A DNA stretch of 6,186 bases from Robiginitomaculum sp. (lineage in GTDB: Bacteria; Pseudomonadota; Alphaproteobacteria; Caulobacterales; Maricaulaceae): positions 1 through 6,186 of the forward strand of contig JALWUB010000236.1 in NCBI GenBank assembly GCA_026993275.1, given 5' to 3'. A model generated the notes under the pieces. It searched no databases, had not been told where the DNA came from, and saw only the letters and a list, made by a program, of their open reading frames with translations. The position numbers and the translations under genes were made by a program. Shown here in pieces: positions 1 to 4,987 of the stretch. Positions within the stretch are counted from its first letter, which is position 1, and each line of letters starts with the position of its first letter.

Positions 1-787
1 CCTCTTTTGCCTCGCGGGTCTTGCCCTCATTGGCCAGGCAGGTGCCATAAAGCGACAGCTTGTCGAGCGCCCACGGATCATCCTCGACCGCCTTTTTGGC
101 CGCGGCGCAGCGTTTGGCGTCAATCGACGGTGCAATGGCCTTCTTGTAGGCGGCTTCGCGCACCGGGCCGATCCCTGTCTTGGCCGGGTGTGTTTCGTGT
201 TCCGGGGCCGCATCGCCGTCATGCATGGGTCGGGGCGGGGTATCGCCATCATGGCCCGCTTGCGCCAGTGTGGCCGCATCAGTGGCCGGAGCCTTGGCAG
301 CAGTGCTTGCTGCCTTATGGAGCGGCCTGGCCGGAGTGCGTGATGCCAGGCGCCGTGCTGGCGCCGCCTGCTCAAAATGCAGGCCTGCGCGCTGCGGCGC
401 CACCGGGTTGGCAAAACGCGTGCGCAGCAGCACCGCATGGTCGTAAATCTCTGCGGCACTGTGCTGTGGCGGCCGGGTGAACCGGTAAACGAGATGCAGA
501 CCGGCCTGGTCCTCCGCCATCTCTATGGCGCGCAGCAAATGGGTGTCTGGCGGGATGATCGCTCCGGCGCTGGCGCGCACGCCGGTGACCAGCACCTCGA
601 TCCGCCCTGGATCATCCGGAACGGCACGCACCTGAACGGTTTGCGGCTGGGCATCAAAACGCACCAGCGCCAGCGCACTGGTGCCCTGCACGCCGAGGCT
701 GGCATCACGCACCGCGGCCTGCGCCGAAAGGGGCGCCAGAAGGCCCAGGGCCAGGGCAAGATGGGCAATCAGGCTCGGACGGCGCAC
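1..787 (-). CDS. Exported protein of unknown function, beta-rich N-terminus and TPR-like C-terminal part (partial)
   Basis: The frame stays open from the start codon to the left edge, giving 262 residues with no stop, so the 3' end lies outside the window. I chose the GTG at 787: GGAGA (plus-strand 795-799) lies 7 nt upstream, and the product begins with a classic signal peptide, MRRPS then a hydrophobic stretch ending LSAQA, with likely cleavage after residue 24. The in-frame ATG at 814 would add nine residues and has a weaker ribosome site. Residues 25-130 alternate like short beta strands (for example RIEVLVTGV, LHLVYRF), loosely recalling AMIN-type domains. Residues 140-205 form an Ala/Pro/His-rich linker. 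Residues 207-262 look helical and include a TPR-like stretch (LDKLSLYGTCLANEGKTREA). A periplasmic or envelope-associated scaffold is an inference; I do not recognise the family. That it is a real gene is fairly sure; its role is unknown. Confidence 0.75.
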   Translation of the reverse strand, partial: MRRPSLIAHLALALGLLAPLSAQAAVRDASLGVQGTSALALVRFDAQPQTVQVRAVPDDPGRIEVLVTGVRASAGAIIPPDTHLLRAIEMAEDQAGLHLVYRFTRPPQHSAAEIYDHAVLLRTRFANPVAPQRAGLHFEQAAPARRLASRTPARPLHKAASTAAKAPATDAATLAQAGHDGDTPPRPMHDGDAAPEHETHPAKTGIGPVREAAYKKAIAPSIDAKRCAAAKKAVEDDPWALDKLSLYGTCLANEGKTREAKE

Positions 788-794
788 GGGCAAT

Positions 795-799
795 TCTCC
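795..799 (-). promoter_or_regulatory. Ribosome binding site that decides the GTG start at 787
   Basis: On the minus strand GGAGA is followed by a 7-nt spacer and GTG. The ATG at 814 has only AGGT about 4 nt upstream, and using it would put nine extra residues, including an acidic one, in front of the signal peptide. The spacing and the signal-peptide shape agree on GTG. Confidence 0.6.
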
Positions 800-827
800 A
801 ACCGGAAAGGCCATCAGACCTAGATAG

Positions 828-882
828 GGTTAAAGAGCGGTAAAGGGTTTGCCAGCGGGGTAAGAGTGCGGTTACGTTTGCC
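828..882. repeat. Imperfect direct repeat in the divergent control region
   Basis: Two related copies lie 30 bp apart between the minus-strand exported-protein gene and the thiolase gene. Copy one (828-853) contains GCGGT, a 6-nt stretch, then TTTGCC. Copy two (858-882) contains GCGGT, a 4-nt stretch, then TTTGCC. Both are preceded by a GGTTAA- or GGTAA-like stretch ending in a variant of AAGAG. Direct repeats about three helical turns apart between divergent genes are a common layout for regulator binding sites. The regulator is unknown, and I found no convincing sigma70 hexamer pair for either gene here. Confidence 0.4.
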
Positions 883-910
883 CCTGAAAAGATTCCCCAA
901 GGAGACACTC

Positions 911-2113
911 ATGCGCGAAGCCGTTATCGTATCCACCGCCCGCACCCCCATTGGCAAGGCCTATCGCGGCGCGTTCAACAACACCCAGCTGCAGGAACTG
1001 GGCGGCCATGTCATTCATAACGCCATCAAGCGCGCCGGGCTGGACGGGCCGGAAGTTGAAGACGTGGTCATGGGCTGCGCCATGCAACAGGGCTCGGGCG
1101 GGCAGAATCCGGCCCGGCAGATGCTGATCCGCGGCGGCGTCGCCGACAGCGTCGCCGGCATGAGCGTGGACCGCCAGTGCGCCTCGGGCATGATGGGCAT
1201 TGCCATCGCCGCCAAGGAGATTCTGTGTGACGGCATGACCATCACCATTGGCGGTGGCGGCGAGAGCATCTCCCTGGTGCAGAACGAGCACATGAACCGC
1301 TATCGCGCCCATGACCCCTGGATCAAGGCGCACGTCCCCCACCTCTACATGTCGATGCTGGAAACCGCCGAGGTGGTGGCGCGGCGCTATGGCATTTCCC
1401 GCGAGGCCCAGGACGAATACGCCCTGCAATCGCAGCAGCGCACCGCCGCGGCACAGGCAGCAGGCAAGTTTGATGATGAAATCGTGCCCCTGCCCTCCGT
1501 CAAGAGGGTGATGGACAAGGAAACCGGCGAAATCAGTGAACAGGAAGTGACGCTGGAAAAGGACGAGGGCAACCGCCCCGGCACCACGCTGGAAGGGCTG
1601 GCCGCGCTGAAACCGGTGTTCAAGGATGGCATGGAAATCAAGCAGGGCGAATTCATCACCGCCGGCAATGCCTCGCAGCTTTCCGATGGCGCCTCGGCCT
1701 GTGTGCTCATGGAAGCCAGGGAAGCCGAACGCCGCGGCCTGGAGCCGCTGGGCGCCTATCGCGGCATCTGGGCCGCCGGAACCCATCCGGACGAAATGGG
1801 CATTGGCCCGGTCTTCGCCGTGCCCAAACTGCTCGCCGCCAATGGCCTGAAAATGGATGATATCGGCCTGTGGGAACTCAATGAGGCCTTTGCCGTGCAG
1901 GTGCTCTATTGCCGCGACAAGCTGGGCATTCCGAACGAGCTATTGAACGTCAATGGCGGCGCCATTTCCATCGGCCACCCCTATGGCATGTCCGGCGCGC
2001 GCATGGTCGCCCACGCCCTCATCGAAGGCAAGCGCCGCGGCGCCAAATACGTTGTCAGCACCATGTGCGTCGGCGGCGGCATGGGCGCGGCAGGCCTGTT
2101 TGAGGTGTATTGA
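911..2113 (+). CDS. Thiolase (acetyl-CoA C-acyltransferase / acetyltransferase)
   Basis: This 400-residue protein has the normal length and full catalytic set of a thiolase. The nucleophilic Cys90 sits in RQCASGM, Asn324 in NEAF, His356 in [10 protein letters not shown], and the proton-shuttling Cys386 in CVGGGMG. The N-terminal [14 protein letters not shown] and the [12 protein letters not shown] loop (252-263) are also typical. Family members join two acyl-CoAs into 3-ketoacyl-CoA plus CoA or run the reverse, thiolytic reaction in the cytoplasm. The sequence does not tell whether this one serves beta-oxidation or biosynthetic acetoacetyl-CoA formation; no phaB, hydratase or dehydrogenase lies beside it. 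The ATG at 911 is chosen because AAGGAGA (899-905) lies 5 nt upstream and the family N-terminus begins there; an in-frame GTG at 866 would add 15 residues unlike thiolases. The CVGGGMG form, with Met where many members have Gln, appears to be an ordinary variant. It is probably transcribed on its own. Confidence 0.95.
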   Translation: MREAVIVSTARTPIGKAYRGAFNNTQLQELGGHVIHNAIKRAGLDGPEVEDVVMGCAMQQGSGGQNPARQMLIRGGVADSVAGMSVDRQCASGMMGIAIAAKEILCDGMTITIGGGGESISLVQNEHMNRYRAHDPWIKAHVPHLYMSMLETAEVVARRYGISREAQDEYALQSQQRTAAAQAAGKFDDEIVPLPSVKRVMDKETGEISEQEVTLEKDEGNRPGTTLEGLAALKPVFKDGMEIKQGEFITAGNASQLSDGASACVLMEAREAERRGLEPLGAYRGIWAAGTHPDEMGIGPVFAVPKLLAANGLKMDDIGLWELNEAFAVQVLYCRDKLGIPNELLNVNGGAISIGHPYGMSGARMVAHALIEGKRRGAKYVVSTMCVGGGMGAAGLFEVY

Positions 2114-2125
2114 GGAACACGCAGT

Positions 2126-2154
2126 TTGACTTTTTGTTTGCTTTTAGCTAACAT
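2126..2154 (+). promoter_or_regulatory. Sigma70-like promoter of the toxin-antitoxin cassette
   Basis: A -35 hexamer TTGACT (2126-2131, five of six consensus bases) and a -10 hexamer TAACAT (2149-2154, four of six) are separated by exactly 17 bp in an AT-rich stretch. Transcription would be expected to begin at about 2160-2162, which is the toxin ATG itself. The perfect palindrome TTAGCTAA (2144-2151) overlaps the -10 hexamer and could be an operator for the cassette's own XRE antitoxin. The promoter is inferred from hexamers and spacing only. Confidence 0.5.
2144..2151. promoter_or_regulatory. Palindrome TTAGCTAA, candidate antitoxin operator
   Basis: This perfect 8-bp palindrome lies across the end of the promoter spacer and the first three bases of the -10 hexamer of the toxin-antitoxin cassette. 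XRE-type antitoxins commonly repress their own promoter by binding short palindromes in just this position. The match is short, so chance occurrence in an AT-rich stretch is possible. Confidence 0.35.
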
Positions 2155-2159
2155 GCGCC

Positions 2160-2399
2160 ATGCAAATCAGCAAAAGCGCGCTGAAGGCCTTGCGCAGAAT
2201 GCCGCGCACCATGGCCCAGCGTTTTCTTGCTGCATTTGACAGACTTGAAGCCGATGATACCGAAGGTCTTGATATCAAGCCATTGAAAGGGCGCGACGGT
2301 TATTTACGGCTGCGCATTGGCCGTTACCGGGCCATCTACACAATCACGATGGAGTTGGTTGTTGTGCGTGTGGGGCCCAGAGGCGATGTGTATCACTAG
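2160..2399 (+). CDS. RelE/ParE-family toxin of a type II toxin-antitoxin system
   Basis: This 79-residue basic protein fits the small RelE/ParE fold. An N-terminal helical part contains LKALRRMPRTMAQR. It is followed by PLKGRDGYLRLRIGRYRAIY (41-60) and the C-terminal VGPRGDVYH (71-79). The positions matching RelE's catalytic basic and aromatic residues appear kept: an Arg in the RLRIGRYR strand, Arg74 and Tyr78. RelE members cleave mRNA on the ribosome while ParE members poison gyrase; the kept Arg and Tyr favour an RNase, but this is inference. The ATG at 2160 is the only start in frame, because an in-frame TAG lies at 2145-2147, and no Shine-Dalgarno precedes it. The N-terminus is a few residues shorter than many relatives. 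The stop TAG is the first three bases of the TAGAGC that opens the downstream repeat. The partner antitoxin follows after 110 bp, giving toxin-first order as in higBA. Confidence 0.85.
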   Translation: MQISKSALKALRRMPRTMAQRFLAAFDRLEADDTEGLDIKPLKGRDGYLRLRIGRYRAIYTITMELVVVRVGPRGDVYH

Positions 2400-2500
2400 A
2401 GCACTTCCCGAAAAGCGGGAACCGGTTTTCGGACAAGAAGTGCGGCAAAACAATAGGATAGAGTGCAGTTTTGATTCCATCAAAACGTGAAGCGCTCCAG
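2396..2500. repeat. Composite two-hairpin intergenic palindromic repeat
   Basis: Hairpin one pairs GCACTTC (2401-2407) with GAAGTGC (2437-2443) and CCGAAAA (2408-2414) with TTTTCGG (2426-2432), leaving an 11-nt loop and a 4-nt bulge on the 3' side. An A-rich linker (GGCAAAACAATAGGAT) follows. Hairpin two pairs GAGTGC (2461-2466) with GCGCTC (2492-2497, one mismatch) and GTTTTGAT (2468-2475) with ATCAAAAC (2479-2486). The ends, CTAGAGCAC (2396-2404) and GCGCTCCAG (2492-2500), are imperfect inverted copies (7 of 9). From memory, similar GAGC, CCGAAAAG, CCGGTTTTCGG, AAAACAA, TAGAGC elements recur between genes in many alphaproteobacteria, so this looks like a member of a dispersed MITE-like or REP-like family. 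It fills the space from the toxin stop codon to the antitoxin ribosome binding site, so any read-through transcript must carry both hairpins. Confidence 0.75.
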
Positions 2501-2504
2501 GAGG
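2499..2504 (+). promoter_or_regulatory. Strong Shine-Dalgarno of the antitoxin (decides its start)
   Basis: AGGAGG lies 5 nt before the ATG at 2510. It fixes that ATG as the antitoxin start rather than the in-frame TTG at 2471, which lies inside hairpin two of the repeat. The toxin, by contrast, has no such site. The first two bases overlap the repeat's terminal CAG. Confidence 0.75.
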
Positions 2505-2509
2505 CTCTT

Positions 2510-2854
2510 ATGCCCTACGCAATCGAAAACGGTTTTGTAAAAATCCCGCAAAAGGATTTTGAAGCGCTGATGGAGCGGCTTGAAGATGCCAGAGACCGGC
2601 AGGCACTGGACGATGCCTTGCGGAAAAAAGAAGACTATTTTCCCGGCCATCTCGCCCGGCGCATGGTGAATGGCGAATCGCCCCTCAGGGTCTTTCGCAC
2701 ATACCGCGGCCTGACCCAGCAAGCGCTGGCTGATGCAACCGGCGTGTCCAAAACCACCATCAGCGAACTGGAAACGGGCCGTAAAACCGGTTCGGTCAAA
2801 ACCCTGGCCCGTATCGCCCGGGCATTGAACGTGGATATTGATGATCTGATATGA
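2510..2854 (+). CDS. XRE-family helix-turn-helix antitoxin of the RelE-type toxin
   Basis: The product has 114 residues. Residues 1-50 (FVKIPQKDFEALMERLEDARDR and onward) resemble the Phd/YefM-like dimerising start seen in many antitoxins of this kind. GESPLRVFRTYRGLTQ (55-70) is the usual linker into the DNA-binding domain. A Cro/C1 helix-turn-helix covers roughly residues 67-88 (GLTQQALADATGVSKTTIS), and the protein ends at VDIDDLI. In the family the antitoxin binds and silences the toxin and, with it, represses their shared promoter. The palindrome at 2144-2151 is the most likely target, with GTTTTGAT/ATCAAAAC at 2468-2486 as an alternative. The gene is convergent with gph, whose stop codon lies 23 bp away. 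Assignment as the partner of the upstream toxin rests on family and adjacency. The specific type, such as HigA-like, is not settled. Confidence 0.85.
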   Translation: MPYAIENGFVKIPQKDFEALMERLEDARDRQALDDALRKKEDYFPGHLARRMVNGESPLRVFRTYRGLTQQALADATGVSKTTISELETGRKTGSVKTLARIARALNVDIDDLI

Positions 2855-2881
2855 AATCAGGCAGGCCGGGTTGCCTATCAG
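2846..2881. terminator. Possible stem-loop shared by convergent 3' ends
   Basis: CTGATA (2846-2851) can pair with TATCAG (2876-2881), and GGCA (2860-2863) with TGCC (2872-2875), leaving an 8-nt loop and an 8-nt one-sided bulge. A competing small hairpin pairs CTGAT with ATCAG at 2856-2860. The structure spans the ends of the antitoxin gene and the convergent gph gene. There is no U-run on either strand, so it is not a textbook intrinsic terminator and could be chance. Confidence 0.25.
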
Positions 2882-3555
2882 CTCTTTTCGCCAAAATGCC
2901 TGAAGATGGCATCGGCGAGCCCGTCGAAATGGTCCAGCACCAGGCTGGCGCCAAGCGCATGGGCAGGCGGATCGCTATAGCCATGACTCAAGAGAATTGC
3001 CGCCACCCCGGCGGCGCGGGCGCTGTGCAGATCATTGATGCTGTCCCCGACCATCAGCGCGTTCGCCGGAGCATGCGGCGCAATGGCCGCCAGCACATGG
3101 GCGGCATCGGGCTTGCGCGCGGGGACATCTTCGGGACAGACAATGTCATCGAACCAGCAACCCAGGTCCAGCGCCTGCACCAGGCTGTGCGTGAGCGCCC
3201 GCGGCTTGTTGGTGCAGATGCGCAGGGACGCACCCGCGCGGCGCAGTCTGTCAAGACACGCAACGGCCCCCGCGTAAGGGCGGCTGTGTTCGGCAATATG
3301 GCGGCTGTAATGATCAAGAAAGAGATTCAGGCGCTCCTGAACCTCCCCCGAGCCGGGCCGCACCCCGGCACGGGCAAAGGCGCGGGTGATCATTGCCTGC
3401 GCACCTTGGCCAATCAGCGGCCGCACGTCTTTCACGCTGACAGGCGGCACGGCGCTGCCATCGAGGCAGGCATTGAGGGCGCCCACAAGATCAGGGGCTG
3501 TGTCCACCAGTGTGCCGTCCAGATCAAAGGCAATGGCATGCTCGTTCAGGCGCAT
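2878..3555 (-). CDS. gph: Phosphoglycolate phosphatase, HAD superfamily
   Basis: This 225-residue protein carries all four HAD motifs in order. Motif I is DLDGTLVDT, with nucleophile Asp11 and acid/base Asp13. Motif II is ICTNKP, with Thr115. Motif III is the Lys148 in RKPD, and motif IV is GDSINDLHSARAAG, with Asp171 and Asp175. The helical cap between motifs I and II (about 20-95) is the C1 type of the Gph/PGMB subfamily. Gph hydrolyses 2-phosphoglycolate, formed during DNA repair and by rubisco oxygenation, to glycolate in a Mg-dependent cytoplasmic reaction. Start: AAGGAG (plus-strand 3561-3566) lies 5 nt before the ATG at 3555; an in-frame TTG at 3573 lies upstream of that site and is not credible. 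The gene is divergent from glmU and close to rpiA and gor; from memory gph, rpiA and gor cluster in other alphaproteobacteria, which supports Gph over other HAD phosphatases. Exact substrate is inferred. Confidence 0.85.
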   Translation of the reverse strand: MRLNEHAIAFDLDGTLVDTAPDLVGALNACLDGSAVPPVSVKDVRPLIGQGAQAMITRAFARAGVRPGSGEVQERLNLFLDHYSRHIAEHSRPYAGAVACLDRLRRAGASLRICTNKPRALTHSLVQALDLGCWFDDIVCPEDVPARKPDAAHVLAAIAPHAPANALMVGDSINDLHSARAAGVAAILLSHGYSDPPAHALGASLVLDHFDGLADAIFRHFGEKS

Positions 3556-3582
3556 GGGCGCTCCTTGACACAAATCTGACTG

Positions 3583-3596
3583 GCGGCCGAGGCCGC
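3583..3596. repeat. GCGGCC-GA-GGCCGC inverted repeat between gph and glmU
   Basis: Two perfect 6-bp arms are separated by two bases in the 91-bp region from which gph and glmU diverge. The two-base centre is too tight for an RNA hairpin without losing pairs, so a protein site on DNA is more plausible. In GC-rich DNA such a palindrome can also arise by chance. Nothing else in 3556-3646 could be assigned beyond the two ribosome binding sites. Confidence 0.3.
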
Positions 3597-3646
3597 GCCG
3601 CGCTAGAGAATGGGCTGATACGCTGAATCACCGCACGAGGTGCTCT

Positions 3647-4987
3647 ATGCCGCAATTGCGCGCCGCTGTCATCCTGGCCGCCGGTCATGGCTCACGGATG
3701 AAAACGGACCTGCCCAAAGTGCTGCACAAACTGGGCGGGCGAACCCTTCTGGACTGGGTCATTGCCCTGGCCCGCTCTGTCGATGCGGCCCTGATTTGCG
3801 CCGTGGTCAGCAAGAGAACCGGCCCCGTGGGCAAGGCCGCGGCCCAGGCGCTCGGCGGCGGCGCCATAGCCGTGCAGGACCCGCCGCGCGGGACAGGCGA
3901 CGCAGTCAAGGCCGCGGCTGGTGTGCTCAGCGGTTTTGAAGGCCATGTCATCACCCTTTACGCCGATACGCCGCTGATCCATTCGCAGACCATCGAGCGC
4001 GTGTTTGCGGCGCTGGATCAGGGGGCAAAGATGGCGGTTCTGGGCTTTGAGGCCAAGGATCCGGGCGCGTATGGCAGGCTGGTGCTCGATGCCGATGGCA
4101 AGCTGGAGGCCATTGTCGAGGCCAAGGACGCCACCGCCGCGCAAAAGGCCATCACGCTGTGCAATTCTGGCGTATTGGCGGCACCGGCGCCGCTGCTGTT
4201 TTCCTTGCTGGATGACATCACCGACGACAATGCCAGCGGTGAATACTATCTGACCGACGTGGTCGCGCTGGCGCGGGCGCGCGGGCTTGAGGTGGTTGTC
4301 GTCAAGGCCTCGGAAGAAGAATTGATGGGGGTCAATTCCCAGAGCGAACTGGCCAGGGCCGAAGCGGTGTTTCAGTCGCGCAAACGTGCGGACATGCTGG
4401 CGTCCGGTGTGCACCTGATGGCGCCGGAAACCGTTTATGCAAGCTGGGATACGGAACTGGCGCCGGGATGCGTGGTTGAGCCCTTTGTGGTCTTCGGCCC
4501 CGGCGTGCGCCTCGGGCCGGACACCCGCGTGCGCAGCTTTTCCAGTCTTGGCGGCGTCATGGCCGAAGAGTCGGTGCAAATCGGGCCATTTGCACGCCTG
4601 CGCCCGGGCACCGAGCTTGGCGCCCATGCCAAAATCGGCAATTTCGTCGAAACCAAGAAAGCGCGCATCGGCGATGGCACCAAGATCAGCCACCTCTCTT
4701 ACATCGGCGATGCCATCATTGGCGATGAAGTCAATATCGGCGCCGGCACCATCACCTGCAATTATGACGGCTTTGACAAGCATACCACCACGATCAAGGC
4801 CGGGGCCTTCATTGGCTCCAATTCGGCGCTGGTGGCGCCGGTGTGCATTGGCGCGGGCGCCTTTACCGGCTCCGGCAGCGTGATCACGAAAGATGTGCCC
4901 GATGACGCGCTGGGCGTGGCCCGCGGCCGCCAGCGCAATATCGAGGGCTGGGCCGATCAGTTTCGCAACAAGAAGGCGCGCTCATGA
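3647..4987 (+). CDS. glmU: Bifunctional GlmU: GlcNAc-1-phosphate uridylyltransferase and glucosamine-1-phosphate acetyltransferase
   Basis: GlmU makes UDP-GlcNAc, the precursor of peptidoglycan and lipid A. It acetylates glucosamine-1-phosphate with acetyl-CoA and then transfers UMP from UTP. At 446 residues it is full length. The N-terminal Rossmann-like uridylyltransferase shows LAAGHGSRMK (10-19) with PKVLH (23-27), Gln77 and RGTGDAV (81-87), YADTPL with metal-binding Asp107, YGRLV, IVEAKDA, CNSG with Asn173, and GVN with Asn230. The C-terminal left-handed beta-helix contains RPGTELG, GNFVETKKARIG, HLSYIGD with the probable catalytic His349, NIGAGTITCNYDG (363-375), and VAPV followed by the final hexapeptide repeats. 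GHGSRM has Ser where Thr is more usual, a mild change. The start at 3647 has GAGG (3637-3640) 6 nt upstream. It is the first gene of the operon, and its stop codon overlaps the rpiA start by 4 nt, so the two are probably translationally coupled. Confidence 0.97.
   Translation: MPQLRAAVILAAGHGSRMKTDLPKVLHKLGGRTLLDWVIALARSVDAALICAVVSKRTGPVGKAAAQALGGGAIAVQDPPRGTGDAVKAAAGVLSGFEGHVITLYADTPLIHSQTIERVFAALDQGAKMAVLGFEAKDPGAYGRLVLDADGKLEAIVEAKDATAAQKAITLCNSGVLAAPAPLLFSLLDDITDDNASGEYYLTDVVALARARGLEVVVVKASEEELMGVNSQSELARAEAVFQSRKRADMLASGVHLMAPETVYASWDTELAPGCVVEPFVVFGPGVRLGPDTRVRSFSSLGGVMAEESVQIGPFARLRPGTELGAHAKIGNFVETKKARIGDGTKISHLSYIGDAIIGDEVNIGAGTITCNYDGFDKHTTTIKAGAFIGSNSALVAPVCIGAGAFTGSGSVITKDVPDDALGVARGRQRNIEGWADQFRNKKARS

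Noticed and set aside
7..823. Several overlapping plus-strand open frames at the left end
   Set aside because: Trp/Arg/Pro-rich shadow translations. The minus-strand frame with a signal peptide and Shine-Dalgarno explains the stretch.
866..910. GTG start that would extend the thiolase by 15 residues
   Set aside because: The extra residues are basic and unlike thiolase N-termini; AAGGAGA immediately precedes the ATG at 911.
872..1786. Long open frame (304 codons) on the minus strand opposite the thiolase gene
   Set aside because: Its product is low-complexity Gly/Ala/His-rich with no motifs. It is the antisense shadow expected from GC-rich codons, while the plus-strand thiolase has every catalytic residue.
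2401..2443. First repeat hairpin as a simple intrinsic terminator of the toxin gene
   Set aside because: It is followed by GGCAAAACAATAGG rather than a U-run, and it is part of a larger two-hairpin element.
2471..2509. TTG start that would extend the antitoxin by 13 residues
   Set aside because: It lies inside the second hairpin of the repeat and has no ribosome site; AGGAGG 5 nt before the ATG at 2510 is decisive.
2851..3579. 242-codon plus-strand open frame opposite gph
   Set aside because: No motif is visible. The minus-strand frame contains all four HAD motifs and a good ribosome binding site.
3692..4783. 363-codon open frame on the minus strand opposite glmU
   Set aside because: No recognisable domain and biased composition; it mirrors the third-position GC of glmU, which is unambiguous.
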